Shown: positions 49,201-61,539, numbered from the stretch's first letter. The stretch is 64,000 nt of DNA from Stenogyne calaminthoides (GCA_037126765.1 JBBCBC010000027.1:4984406-5048405), one strand, 5' to 3'. The notes: a model not told the origin generated them from the letters alone. Made by a program: numbers and translations.

Positions 49201-49874
49201 AAAACTATTTGCAGATCGTCTTCGCTCTCATCACTCTCCCAATCATCCTCATCGTTAGGACCCCCCTGATTCTCCAATTTCCCTGAGAGCCCCGGAATCC
49301 CCTGCTCCGTGTCCATTTCCCCAATGAAATCGGTCGTGTTTTCGTTTTGTTCAGCAGCACTGTACACATTCCCTTGTTTCTCCACAGATTTAACATCCTT
49401 CTCAACAAAGTCATCATCTTTATTGTCCCTCTCTTCCACCACGATATTAAGATCATCATCCTCCTCCATGAAGTTCAATCCCCCCGCCCCTTTTTCCGGG
49501 AATTTCACACCATCGCCCTTCTCCAAACCCCCAGCCTTAAACTCCAACACATCGTCGCCGCCAATCTTCGGAGCCTCCGAATTCGTGACCAAATTCAAAT
49601 CAGGCCCTTCCCGTTCGGGCCGGGCCGCCGTTTCAGTTAGGGTTTTTTCCTGAATTGAGGCATTCAATTTCAAACCTAGACCCCGATTGGAATTAGTAAA
49701 ATTATTCTTCAAATCGGGAGCTCCACAGAGAATCTCCTCATCATCGCTGTCGCCGATCGGGCGGCTCTGCGACGGCATGAAGACATCGGGCTTTGCCGGA
49801 TGAGACTGGAACGACGTCGTGAGGGGCCGGAGCACGTCTGTGTAGAGATCTCCGAACTCATCGTCGTCTTCCAT
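40244..49874 (-). CDS. FIPS5: FIP1 (FIPS5-like) subunit of the mRNA cleavage and polyadenylation complex, nine exons
   Basis: Nuclear CPSF-associated Fip1 protein, which tethers poly(A) polymerase and RNA during 3'-end formation. Coding exons (minus strand, 5' to 3'): 49874-48903, 47508-47258, 47141-47015, 46934-46866, 46665-46525, 46246-46142, 46038-45776, 45104-43580 and 40816-40244. All junctions are GT-AG and in phase, giving 1341 aa. It starts [15 protein letters not shown]; an acidic region with [15 protein letters not shown] lies before residue 270. The Fip1 motif ([20 protein letters not shown], then SWKEYCKHL) is near residues 415-450. A very long charged RDRE/S-rich segment fills residues 600-1150. 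The conserved C-terminus has [23 protein letters not shown] and [10 protein letters not shown]. The layout matches the plant-specific long Fip1, FIP1(V). The leader is CT-rich. The acceptor of exon 6 is a CAGCAG tandem that may be used in two ways. Confidence 0.93.
42172..42805. repeat. Diverged copy of the CCMA upstream segment, in FIP1 intron 8
   Basis: Same orientation and order as 35951-36575, with shared stretches such as ATTAATGCTCCCACCAACAA, ATACTACCATCTTGAAAT and GTCTACAGGTTGCTTACCAA. It extends to, but not into, the CCMA coding exon. It is either a transposon present twice or a segmental duplication of about 600 bp. Confidence 0.7.
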
Positions 49875-50495
49875 ATTGTGTGCGCGCTGCTTTAGAGAGA
49901 GAGAAAGGGGGAGGGTTTTGAGCAAAGAGTAAGGTTATGTGTTTAAATAAACCTAAAACGCTTGGCGAAATTTACAAGTAAAAATACTTTTGTGAAATTT
50001 GCCTCAGATAAATTTGTGAGTTTATGGTGATTTACCGTTGCTAATATATGAGAAACAAAATACTTACCATTGAAGTTTGGTTAGGATTTGTATTCAACTC
50101 TCATTATTTACAGATTTAGTATTCATTATATATTACTGCCTCCATCCCATAAATATATGCACACCTATTTTATTTGTCGAAGTTTTTTGAAATGAGTTAT
50201 TTATTAAGATTTCAAACGATAAAAATTTTTTAAGTTATATGATCATGATCTACCTCTCATCTATCGTAGATCTCTTTTTAAAAATTATTTTATCATTTTA
50301 AATATTAATAAAAAAAAATTTCCGCAAAAAATACGCTGTAAAAGAACGCAAATATATATATTTGGAATTTTATGAAAGAGTTTTTATATGGACAAAAATT
50401 TATATGCATTAGATGCATGTATGGCGCACAATACTTTAATATTTAAACGTTTAGTATATTTTAATATACAAAATACTCCAATATTTTCATTTATA
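49875..50495. other. FIP1 promoter side and AT-rich intergenic DNA
   Basis: The FIP1 leader (CTCTCTCT-rich on the minus strand) occupies about 49875-49925. Beyond this the DNA is AT-rich and no gene is seen. No convincing TATA box was singled out. Confidence 0.4.
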
Positions 50496-50499
50496 TTTA

Positions 50500-51640
50500 G
50501 GGGGTGTATTGATTGTGGAGTCTGTAGGATTTTTTTTAGATTTTAAAATCTGGGGATATTCAATTCGAATTTTCCAAAGTCTTTAAAAATTCTGAGGTAT
50601 TTTTAATACGGATTTTAAAAAGTCTTAAAAAAATTTAGGTATTCAACCGTCTATGGATTTTAATACTCTATGAATTTTCTTTGATTCTCTTCCAAAAATA
50701 TAAATAGATTTCACTCTCCAAAATCTCTTCTAACAATCAGAGATTTCTACGTATTCTCTCAGAGAACTCTAAAGACGAAAGGTCGGAAGAAAAAAAACCT
50801 TTGTTGTTCTTCTGTCATCGCCGCCTCCCACTGCCGTTGTCGCCGTTCTCTTGCCACTGGACGACATATCGCTTCACCCAGGTCATGCACGACCGCAATG
50901 ACGCAGGTGCCTCACACCGCTCGCCGGCACCACGTCACCCATTTTCGCCTGACGTCGTCCTCCTCCCTTTCATGACCCATTACAGTATGCGCTTTTTTAT
51001 TTTTAAATTTTCATTTTATTAATTATGATTTTTGTTTCTTAAACCTTGTGCTTCTTGGAGTTTTTAATTTTACCAAATGGGATTCTTGATTCGGCTGCAT
51101 GTTTATTGTTGTAAATTATAATTGAGCATCACGAAGAAGACATTCAAAGTAGAGGTAAACTTTTTAAGCATCGTATTACAATAATATTATAGAATAATTT
51201 TATTTTGAGAATATAGTGAATTAATAAAAAAAATTCTTTATTTATGTTAGGCTCACTTAAAACACACGAACTTGCGCTATGGGGAATGTCCTGATTATGA
51301 GGACTTGAAAATTGTTGTAGGAAATGGTGTTGCTGAAGGAAATGGTGTTGCTTGTGCTGGGTTGGATTACACAATTTTCTTCGCAAAGAATGCTGCTCTG
51401 ATGAATTTCCAATCGAATATGAAGAAGATCAAAATTCACCACATCTCGACATGGAAGAGGAAAATTTGGAATTACTTTCTCAAAGCCAACTACAACAAAG
51501 AACGGAAGCTAATGCATGGAGAACGAGTATTGCTAATGCTATGTGGGAAATGAGGCCGAGGTATAACGGTGATGGAAATGAAGATGATGGGAATGAAGAT
51601 GAGAATAATAATGATGAATAATAATGTTTTTTTTTAACTA
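50500..51640 (+). mobile_element. PIF/Harbinger transposon relic with HARBI1-like transposase fragment
   Basis: The left end GGGGGTGTATTGATTGTGGA is preceded by TTA (50497-50499), as in PIF/Harbinger elements. A right terminus was not found, so the element is truncated or eroded. Near its right side a frame encodes the C-terminal part of the DDE transposase, so the orientation is plus. Confidence 0.65.
51346..51621 (+). pseudogene. C-terminal fragment of HARBI1-like transposase
   Basis: The frame reads GLHNFLRKECCSDEFPIEYE, then ...QQRTEANAWRTSIANAMWEM..., the typical C-terminal end of plant HARBI1-type DDE nucleases. It finishes in an acidic DDGNEDENNNDE tail at 51619. The catalytic core upstream is absent or unrecognisable, so this is a remnant. 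Confidence 0.75.
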
Positions 51641-51659
51641 ATGTATTTTTGGTTTTTTT

Positions 51660-52081
51660 TTCTAAGGCAAAAACTTGTGTGCATATTGCATAATAGTGTT
51701 ATGTGCAATTCTAATTCAAATTGGTATTTTTCTAAGAATTCGCGAGTCAGACGAATTGGGTCGAATCAAGCCCAGGCCCGCGCTGCAGATCCGGCACATT
51801 CACTTTCTTCTTCCTTACGATTCCTAGGTTTTTCCATCCTGGCAACACGAATCTGGTGCTTTCAAATTCTTCTACCTCGCGATCTGGGGTTCTTCTTCCT
51901 TGCAACCAACCAGATTTTTACTGTTAGAAAGGCCTGCGGGTTTTTTCCTTCTCTTCCTTATTCGAATTCTTCCATATTCTTCTTGTTTTCTTCAATTTTC
52001 TCATCATTTGCAATTTACATGTCCTTCCATTATTTTTTTCTCACGATTTTGTGACGCAATCTTTCAGATCCTTCTGCACTC
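51660..52081. other. Dispersed repeat and spacer before the LTR element
   Basis: 51664-51727 is a diverged copy of 19854-19915. The frame at 51641-52054 is rich in S, F and L and has no known domain. The last five bases (CACTC, 52077-52081) would be the left target duplication of the copia element. Confidence 0.4.
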
Positions 52082-53921
52082 TGTTGGGATTATACTGGAA
52101 AGTATGTTTTTTACTTTGTATAATCGAAACTGAATTTTCAGACTTATTTACTGAAATAAATTGTTTATCACTGATGCTTTAAATATTATTGAATGTTACA
52201 TATATTTACTGCATAACTGTTCAATAAGTCGTACGTGTTACATTGTAGTTAATTTAGTGATACCAGATCACAGAAGATTAAATTAACAGTCCATTGTAAC
52301 TGAAAGTACGTTATTCACGACCTAGATGGAAATGAACAACCCATCGTGAAAGGTTGAAGTGTAAGGCTCATATTGGCTTGTCTTGACCAAGAGATTACAT
52401 TAATGCATGACTGATGCACTGAATAGGACCTACAGGAGGATAAATTCTTCAGAACTGAACAAGGAAGAATTAGACCTCAGTGGTTCGTTATTTCTTAATC
52501 TTCGTCCCTTAAATAGGATCACGTGGGATTGGTAACTATTGCTTTGACTTATCATGGGTAATGAATCAGAGAGATTAAATACTTTTTATCTTGGGCAATA
52601 TTATTAGTCACATGTGATTGCTAAGATTTAATACGAAGAATCGTGTGCAAGTACTCTTGTTCGATTTGCCCCCTTGGGAGGTTCATAAGCTTTATCACAC
52701 CAAATCTTGCAAGTGGAATTAGTTTCCGGTATGGATAATAATGTTGAACCGTTCCTTGACCAAGGATAAAAGATATTAATTAATGGAAAGCTATTTCAGT
52801 GGCTTGAATTAATTAATGGGCTAGATAATCTTAAACACGAGAAATAATGACCGGGAGCCATATTGACTGTAATATGGGTTAAGATGGATAGTGCAATATT
52901 AATTATGTAGTGGGATTAATTAATATTTATGGGCTTGAATTATATTGTGGCTCAATATTAGATATTCAAGGTCCATTAGAAGGTCCAATCTTAATTCTCC
53001 TAAAGGCCCCCTGAGTAGCCCAACATATAGTCAATTAACTAAAATGGTGATTAAAATAAAATAAATGTTGTTGCTTATTTTTCCTATAAAATTTCGAAAA
53101 TTATAGATATAGTTGGGAGAAAGATTTTCTTTGAATTTTGTTATGGAATGAAGATATGTATTCTTGGAATACAAAATTATCTCATTAAATTCAAGAAATC
53201 TCCCACTTGGTTATCTATATAGTGGTTTTCGAAAATTTGAAGATATAGGGCAAGAAAGATTTTCTTGATTTTCTTGAAAAGATATTATGGAAGATATGTA
53301 TTTCTTGAAATACAAGAATATCTCATAAATTCAATAAGATCCAAATCTTGGTTTCTTGTAAGGCTATATTTTCGAAAATTCCATACTTGTAGAGTGGGTG
53401 GGATTTTTGTGGAATATTATAATTATGGGAAAAAGAATATAGGAGATATATTCAAGATTTCTTGGAGATCAAGAAAAGATTTTCCCACATTGTTTTTTGC
53501 CACAATTTTCGTCCACCCCAGTATCTATAAATAGGGGATGATTCTTTCATTCCCAAGTACAATTCCATGTGCTGGAAAAATTAGTAAATCCACAAAGGTG
53601 GTGCAACATATTTATTTTCCTTTTGTTAAATCGTTCACAAGAATCCTTCCACCGGATAGTCGAACGAGGACTAAGGGAATACTTGGGAAGTCCTTACGGT
53701 TAGTCTAATCAGCCATACCGTTGTCATCCCAAGAGGTACATTCACGTAAACTCGTAGAATTTCGCATGCATAGGTTTTACGTGAATTATTATATGCATGA
53801 TATGTTGTTGGATTATTATTTGAATTAATATAGGATTAATTCATGCTAGTAATAATTAAAGAATTAAATTTATATTTAAATATTCACCCCGAATAAGATT
53901 TGTGCAACTTATTCCCCAACA
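52082..53921 (+). repeat. 5' LTR of the plus-strand copia element, 1840 bp
   Basis: It begins TGTTGGGATTATAC and ends CTTATTCCCCAACA, with TGTTGGG/CCCAACA terminal inverted repeats. A TATA box (TATAAATA, 53526-53533) marks the likely start of the element's transcript. It is about 85% identical by eye at its ends to the inverted LTR at 57114-58954. Confidence 0.88.
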
Positions 53922-53923
53922 AT

Positions 53924-53936
53924 TGGTATCAGAGCC
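53924..53936 (+). other. Primer binding site (initiator Met-tRNA type)
   Basis: TGGTATCAGAGCC lies two bases after the LTR and is the usual plant copia primer site complementary to the 3' end of Met-tRNA. Confidence 0.9.
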
Positions 53937-54261
53937 ACGGTTTCGGGCTCTGAATTTTTTTTAAATTGTAATTTAATTCGTTGGCATTAAATTTGAAATT
54001 GGATAGTAGAATTGCTAGATCTATTTTGCAGGTATCCAATTGTCATGGAATTTAATGTGTTTGTGCATGCATATAAACTGTGTTTTTTAATTCGATTCGT
54101 TCTGATTCGTTTTGCCTCGTGAGAAAATCCACGAGTAGATTAGAATTTGTTTGATTTGATCAATGTAATAGACTAGTCTAGATCTAGGTTTATTTATTTT
54201 TTGTAAATAAATTGTAACCGGATCGAAAACGAGGACGAAGACGAAGAATTAAAGACAAAAT

Positions 54262-54610
54262 CGAGAATCAGGCGTAAGGGCGGGCAGGCGCCACCGGCAT
54301 GATGATGGGCGCAGGGCGACGCTTGTACCGCGGCGCCTGGATCGGGCGGGCGCAGCGCAAAGCGCAAATCCGCGGCGCCCATCGGGCCGAAGCCAGACGG
54401 ACGCGGCTGGAAGAGGGCACGCCACGGGACGCTGGCGCCGCTGAGGTCATGCGAGGTGTGGAGGCGGACGGCGTCTTGTCTTGGATGCGATCTGGCGTTA
54501 CTGCCGAGGACCGATGTTGCCCTACCGAGACATCAAGGGGCGGGCACGGCCGGATCGGGCGTCATCCCGCCGAAATTGTTTGGCGTGGCGTTTCGAGATG
54601 AAGTATTTTT
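54262..54610 (+). other. GC-rich leader segment of the copia element
   Basis: Between the primer site and gag the GC content rises sharply for about 350 bp. The minus-strand copy has a GC-rich segment at the same place (63650-64000 and beyond), but the two differ strongly in sequence, while the DNA just downstream (GAGATGAAGTATTTTT) is well conserved. Confidence 0.55.
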
Positions 54611-55369
54611 CGAGACGATCGAGTGGGAGAAATTCGAGGCGGTGTTTCTTCAAGATCAAGCCAAGAAAAATCAAACCATGACAATTGGATAATTTGTGCC
54701 CAATATGTTTATTTTTCTGTTATGCTTGATTTATTTGTGCTATCTTATGCTTTATTTAATTTGTTTAAATGTGTTTGCATGAAAGTTGCCCAAATGGAAA
54801 AATCTCACCTTCAAAATTACTAAGTATGTTTAAATAATTAATTGACAATTTTATTCCGAATAATAAAATTGAATTAATTTTGACCTTCATGATTTATTTA
54901 TTTGTGAATTCTTTTGGAGAAATTCCCCCACGGGACGGTCAAAAGATAGTTTTCACATGAATGAATTCCAAACGAATGATTGTGGGTTATTACTAGTGGC
55001 GACGATGACCCTCCCCACGAGGCTCGTTCAAAGCGAAATAATAATCCTCAGATTTAATCATGGTTATTACTTAGGTATAAAATTGATATGCATATACTTC
55101 CCAAGTCCCCGCCAATTTTATATTGGTCAAGTTTTTTTCAACTATTAATCTGGATATTAAAGGTTTATAAATCGTTTTGTTTGTAACCTGCTTGAATGTG
55201 TTTAAATAATGACCCACCCCACGTGACTTATTTGAACTGTTTTGAGATGTTGGCTGATGCATGTTCATATTTTTTGAGATTTTAAATTTGATGCATGTGA
55301 TCGAACCTTGTGATATATTTGTGCTTATGCATGTTATTATTTATTTCATTCATCATGTCGCAACCTTTT

Positions 55370-56125
55370 AATCCAATTTGTTATATACACTCAAAGAACA
55401 CCAATTAACCGGAGAAAACTATAATATTTGGAAACGAAATATGAGCTTTGTCTACCTCCGCACAAAAACATTATTGATTCTTGATGTACCCAAGCCACGA
55501 TGCCTACCGATGAATCATCATCGATCGCGGAAAGACATGAGTATAATTTTTGGGAGCAGCCAATGAACCCATGAAACGTGTAATCTTGACTTCACCGTTC
55601 GATGATTTGAGACACATTCATGAAGGTGTTGAGTCCGGCAAGAAAAAATTATCGCGAAGTCTTGAAGAAATGTTTTTAACAAAAGACCGCATGATCGATC
55701 GGTTTGAAAATGACGACGTGGTTAAGCCGAAAATGGCCGAGGAACACCAGTAAGTGAAAGCATGTTCTCGAGTCAAACACCATTTTCTAAAACCGGCTTA
55801 TCTCTAACTAAGTATTGTGATGAGGCCCAAATCGAATTTATGTTGCTTACTCTCGCCAAGGAGCTTTGATGGATTTTATTGTGGTTTTGTGATGAGTGAT
55901 CACATGTTTACTATGGATAATCTACAAGAAGCCTTGGAGAAAGTAGAGAAGCATTTAGGAAAGAAAGACGAAGCATTGGTGACCAAAGTCTTTTCTCGAG
56001 ATCTAGGCCAATGGAAGGCGAGTCTCAAGAAAAGGAAAGTGGGTCGAAACCAAAGCAAACTCATCACTAAGAAAAGTGAAAAAAAGACGGTTAATGGGTT
56101 GGGTGTCAAGAAAGAACCAAAATGA
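55370..56125 (+). pseudogene. Copia gag remnant
   Basis: LYTLKEHQLTGENYNIWKRN at 55378 onward is the start of a copia gag (LTGxNYxxWKRN). It continues in other frames (LTSPFDDLRHIHEGVESG; MDNLQEALEKVEKHL) to about 56125, with frameshifts and stops. No intact zinc knuckle is seen. Confidence 0.7.
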
Positions 56126-56582
56126 ATATGTTTTTAATTATGGGAGAAAGAACATTGAGGTCACTGCTCCAATCCCAAAAAGAAAGGAAAGAAAGGTAAT
56201 CCTCACTCACTAGTTGTTGAAACTTGTTTAGCGGTATGCCTCCCATTTATGGGTGGTGGATACGAGATCCATCGATCATGTTTGTTTCACATTACAGGGG
56301 TTCAAACGGACCCGCAACTAAGTGGAAGTGAGATCCTCATCACCGGGCGATGCTTCACGAGAGTGGCAAAATTTGAAGTCGTGGGAGAAGTGCACCCGCT
56401 TTTTGAAGACGAGTTTTAATTTTAAGAGATGTTCAGACGTTTGAGTTTTAGAAAGAATTTGATTTCGGTTTCTAAACTTTTTCATGATGGATATTCGAGC
56501 CACTTTTAATAAAGTTGTTACCATTTCTCTTTTTGATAAATTTATCTCGTCATGGAACGTTGATTTAATAATCTCTATACAA

Positions 56583-57113
56583 TTAATCGTGGCACACCAC
56601 TCACGAAATGCATCCTATAACACATCAACAAGCTTTTTAGAAAAGAAAACGCTCATCGACGTGAACGAGACACTTTTTGGCATCTAAGATTAGGTTATAT
56701 AAATCCAAAGAGGATCCAAAGGTTGGTGAAAAGACGGTTCACCGGAGCTTCTCCAAGTAGAACCGCTTTCCAACCCGCGCGAATCATGTTTGGAGGGTAA
56801 AATGACCAAGAGGGCATTTGGAGCCAAGGGAATAGGGTCAAAGAAGTGTTAGAGATCGCTTCACACGGATGTATGTGGTCCAATGTCAACCAAAGCAAGA
56901 GGAGGTTATGAGTATTTTGTCACTTTTATTGATGATTACTCAAGGTACGGTTACATTTTCCTTATGAAGCATAAATCGAGACCTTTGAGAAATTCAAAGA
57001 ATTTAAGGCTCAAGCAGAGAATCATAGGAAAAAACGATCAAGTCTCTACGATCCGATCGTGGAGGCGAATACCTCAAATATGAGTTTTTGAACTACTTAT
57101 CCGATGAAGGGAT
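56583..57113 (+). pseudogene. Copia pre-integrase and partial integrase remnant
   Basis: A pre-integrase region (HHSRNASYN...) leads to the integrase core start, TKARGGYEYFVTFIDDYSRY near 56890-56950. Several frameshifts occur. It ends inside the core at 57113 where the inverted LTR starts. Confidence 0.75.
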
Positions 57114-58954
57114 TGTTGGGGAATGAGTTGCACGATCTATTCCGTGAATATTTAAATATAAATTTAATTCATTAATTATTACTAGCATGAATTAATCCTA
57201 TATTAATTCAAATAATAATTGCAACAACATATCATGCATATAAAAAGCCACGAAAACCTACGATGCGGAATCTACGGGTTTACGTGAACGCATTCTCTGG
57301 GATGGCAAAGGGCTTTGGTCGGACGGACTAACCAAAAGGACTTCCCAAGTATTCCCTTAGCCCTTGCTCGACAATCCGTGGAAGGATACTCGTGAACAAT
57401 TAACAAAAGGAAAAAATAAACTTTGTTGCACCACTTATGTGGATTTGCTAATATTTCCAAAGACATGGAATTGTACTTGGGAATGAACTAATCATCCCTA
57501 TTTATAGGAGGGAGGGTGGATTTAAATTTTATGTGATATTTCAATGTGGGAAAAAGACTTTTCTTGGTCACCAAGAAATCTTGAATATATCTCCTATATT
57601 TTTTTTTTCCCATAATTAAAATATTCCACAAAAATCCCACCTCCTCTATTATGGACAAAATTTCAAATATTTAAGCAAGAATCCAAGATTTGGATCTTCT
57701 TGAATTTATGAGATATTCTTGTATTTCAAGAAATACATATCTTCCATAATATATTTTCAAGAAAATCAAGAAAATCTTTCTTGCCCACTATATTTCCAAA
57801 ATTTTCGAAAATTCCCTCATGAATAACCAAGTGGGAGATTTCTTGAATTTAATGAGATAATCTTGTATTCCAAGAATACATATCTTCATTCCATAACAAA
57901 ATTCAAAGAAAATCTTTCTCCCTCTTTTATCCATAATTTTCAATTAATTAGAGAAATATTAAGCAACAATATTTATTTTATTTTAATCACCTTTTTCGCT
58001 TATTGGACTATATGTTGGGCTACTCGGGGGCCCTTTAGGAGAATTAAGATTGGACCTTCTAATGGATCTTGAATATCTAATATTGAGTCACAATATAATT
58101 CAAGCCCATAAATATTAATTAATCCCACTACATAATTAATATTGCACCATCCATCTTAACCCATATTACAGTCAATATGACTCCCGGTCATTATTTCCCG
58201 TGTTTAAGATTATCTAGTCCATTAATTAATTCAAGCCACCAAATAACTTTTTCGTTAATTAATATATTTTGTCCTTGGTCAAGAACGGTTCAACATTATT
58301 ATCCATACCGGAAACAAATTCCACTTGCAAGATTTGGTATGATAAAGCTTATGAACCTCCCAAGGGAAATCAAACAAGCGTATTTGCACACGATTCTTCA
58401 GATTAAATCTTAGCAATCACATGTGACCAATAATATTGCCCAAGATAAAAAGTATTGAATCTCTTTTGATTCGCTACCCATGATAAGTCAAAGCAATAGT
58501 TACCAATCCCACGTGATCCTATTTAAGGGGACGAAGGTTAAGAAACAACGAACCACCGAGGTCTAATTCTTCCTTGTTCGGTTATGAAGAACTTATCCTC
58601 CTCAGAGGTCCTATTCAAATAAGATCACCATGCACTAGTGTAATCTCTTGGTCAAGACAAACCAATCTCGAGCCTTACACCTCAACCTTTTCGTGATGGT
58701 TGTTCATTTCCATCTAGGTCGTGAATGACATACTTTTAGTTACAAGGGACCGTTAATTTAATTTAATCTTCATGATCCGGTATCACTAAATTAACTATAA
58801 TGAACACGTCTGAATTATTGCAGCTTATAAATATATATAACATTCAATCATATTTAAAGCATCGATGATAAACAATTTATTTCAAAGAAATAAGTCCGAA
58901 ATTCGGTTTCGATTATACAAAGTAAAAGCATACTTTTTCAAGATAATCCCAACA
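57114..58954 (-). repeat. 3' LTR of the minus-strand copia element, 1841 bp
   Basis: On the plus strand it starts TGTTGGGGAATGAG and ends GATAATCCCAACA, the exact reverse of the LTR at 52082-53921 and one base different in length. TATA box complement TATTTATA at 57499-57506. Confidence 0.88.
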
Positions 58955-58965
58955 ATCTCCCACTT
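58955..58965 (-). other. Polypurine tract of the minus-strand copia element
   Basis: AAGTGGGAGAT on the minus strand directly before the LTR (TGTTGGG), the usual plant copia plus-strand primer. Confidence 0.8.
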
Positions 58966-58999
58966 ATACTCAAAGTCCGCTTTTAAGTATACTACAACA

Positions 59000-60620
59000 C
59001 GCCTCGAGTAGTCCGTGACATCTAATGTCACCTACACGAACCTAATAATTTCTCCCACTTATACTCAAAGCAGATTGGCAATCGGTCTTGACATCCATTC
59101 CACTCACATGTCTCTCGAATGTATTCAGAGGCGACGCTTTTGTGAATGGATCTGCTAGTCGCCCCTCGGACGCTATCTTTGCCACATCTATATCTCCTCT
59201 CTAACGATTTCTCGCATAAGATGTCTTTTCCTTTAATGTGTTTGTTTGACTCGTGGACTCTTGGTTCTCTTGAATTTGCAACCCGCCTCTAGCAGATATA
59301 TTGCTAGTCAAATTCGAACACCATCCAAGTCCACTAAGAAGATCTAGAGCCCAATCGGTTTCTTTCACCGCTTCACAAGCAACTACTTACCCGAGTCCCA
59401 TGGTTGAGTCGTTGATGCATTTACGCTTCACACTCGTCCCATTTGATGGCTACACTTCCCAAATGGAAACACACTAACCGAGGCGAGATAATTTCGAATC
59501 TATATCCGATTGAAATCCGAGTCCGTGTGGCCAAATGGGGATTGGAGTATCGATCGATAAATCAACATTCTATCCCGAGTTCTTTTCGACACTTCGTAAT
59601 GTTTTTAACTCGTCAAATCAATGCGCTTTCCCTACTTACTTTTGATATCTTGCTATCATGCCTATGGCAAAGCAGATATCCAATCTCGCACACAACAATG
59701 CATACATAAGGTTTCCGACAAACAAAGCACAAGGAATACCTTTCATGTCATCTATCTCCTTTTCGCCTTAGGGAACATTTTCTTGATAGATGGATTCCAA
59801 GTCCGAAAGGTACGAATCCTTTCTTGAATCTTGCATGTTTGAATTATTTCAAAAACCAGTGTCTATGTATGAAACTTACGATAACCCGATCATCCTTTTC
59901 TCGGCGATCTCGAGTAATCTTGATCCCAAGGATATGTCCGCTTTCCCTAAGTCTTTCATATCAAACCTGCTTTTGAAACCATGCCCTTACGCCCGATCAC
60001 ACCTTCACATCATTCCCGATGATCACAATGTCATCTACGAATAGTACTTAGAATACCAATGCAGTTCCGAAACGCTTTTTATACACACAACTTTCAAACT
60101 TGTTTTGATCAAACCCATAAGACTTTATTACATGATCAAAACTTTGGTTCCAAGCTCTGGATGCCTGTTTGAGTCCGTAAATGGACTTCTTGAGCTTACA
60201 AACAAGATGTTCTTGGCCTGTTTCAATGAAACCTTGGGGTTGTTGCATATAGATCTCTTCATCAAGACTTCCGTTAAGGAAAACTGTCTCGACATCCATT
60301 TGCCAGATTTCAACGTCGAAATGCGCAGCAATCGATAAGAGAATACAAATGGACTTAAGCATGGCTACGGGCGAAAAAGTTTCCTCATAATCGATCCCTT
60401 TCTTTCTGAGTATAACCTTTCGCCATTAGTCTTGCTTTAAAGATTTCAACCTTCCCGTCCGATCCTCTTTTCCTCTTATATACCCACTTGCATCTAATGG
60501 GTTTGACCCCATTAAGTGGTTCGACTAGCTCCCACACTCTATTATGAAACATAGAACCCACTTCGGCTTTCATTGCTGTTTGCCAAGAATCTGCATCCTT
60601 ATCTTGGAGTGCCTCGTCAT
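59000..60620 (-). pseudogene. Copia reverse transcriptase and RNase H remnant
   Basis: Segments in different minus-strand frames: VWELVEPLNGVKPIRCKWVY (60385-60573) and IWQMDVETVFLNGSLDEEIY with LKKSIYGLKQASRAWNQSFD (60048-60362). FVDDIVIIGNDV near 60010-60045 stands for the YVDD catalytic box and is separated by a stop. The RNase H part near 59000-59400 is decayed. The element cannot make an active enzyme from this copy. Confidence 0.8.
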
Positions 60621-60704
60621 ATGTCCATGGGTCTGATTCCGGGAATCAAGTCCGAGGACTCTCCTATTCCCATGAATCTCTCGGGCTGTCTAACAACCCT
60701 CCCA

Positions 60705-61430
60705 CTATAACGAGGCTCCGGTTGTGAAAAACGTATCGTTTGGTATATCATCTAGTAGAGTCGGCACTGAGGTTTGCCCTCTAAGCTCATTTAAGGTAAT
60801 CTCACTTCTGGGTTTTCTTTGGTTCATATAGTCTTCTTCCAAAAATCTAAAGTGGGTGCTTTTAACCACCTTTTGATCTTCGGAACTATAGAACATACAC
60901 CTTTTTGTTCCCTCGGGGTATCCTACAAACAACCTTAATTTTGATCGAGGATCCAACTTATCGGCTTCCTTGTCCAACATGTAGGCCGGACACCCCAAAG
61001 TTCTCATGTGTCTCATACTAGGCTTGCGCCCGGTCCACAATTCTTTGGGAGTTTTGGGAACCGATTTTGATAGCACCAAGTTCGAAATGTAAGCATTTGT
61101 TTCCAAGGCATAACCCCGTAATCGACTTAGGAAGATCCGCATAACTCATCATTGATCTAACCATTTCCAAAAGAATTTTGTTGCTTCGCTCCGCAAAACC
61201 CCATTTTGTTGAGGGTTCCGGGTGCAAAGATGAGTCGATACAATCCCTTCATCGATATAAGTAGTTCAAAAACTCATCGCCGAGGTATTCGCCCCACGAT
61301 CGATCGTAGAGACTTGATACGCTTTTCCATATGATTCTCTACTTGAGCCTTAAATTCTTAGAATTTCTCAAAGGTCTCAGATTCATGCTTCATAAGGAAA
61401 ATGTACCTTGAGTAATCATCAATAAAATTA
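60705..61430 (-). pseudogene. Copia integrase remnant
   Basis: The C-terminal half is an open frame of 145 codons (60705-61142) with ELWTGRKPSMRHMRTLGCPA and KLRLFVGYPEGTKRCMFYSS. Further upstream, in another frame, are WGFAERSNKILLEMVRSMMS and the core. It is a continuation of the region where the plus-strand copy is cut. Confidence 0.8.
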
Positions 61431-61539
61431 CTCATAACCTCCTCTTTTGCTTTGGTTGACATTGACTACATACATCCGTGTGAACGATCTCTAACACTTC
61501 TTTGGCCCTATTCCCTTGGCTCCAAATGCCCTCTTTGGT

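Larger units (their letters stand above)
52082..57113 (+). mobile_element. Ty1/copia retrotransposon, plus strand, 5' half (outer copy), degenerate
   Basis: Order: 5' LTR, Met-tRNA primer site, GC-rich leader, gag, pre-integrase and the start of integrase. This gag-integrase order with integrase before RT (as shown by the sister copy) is that of copia. The reading frame is broken by many stops and shifts. The element stops abruptly inside integrase at 57113, where the LTR of an inverted copy begins. RT and RNase H are not present on this strand within the window. Confidence 0.85.

Noticed and set aside
48744..49653. Several long open frames on the plus strand (up to 180 codons), rich in S, P and L
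   Set aside because: They lie exactly opposite FIP1 exon 1, and their composition follows from the acidic, Asp/Glu-rich coding strand. No family similarity.
52082..58954. The two LTRs as the pair of one complete retrotransposon
   Set aside because: They are in opposite orientation, and the internal DNA lacks RT and RNase H and a second primer or polypurine site in the right order. They belong to two different elements.
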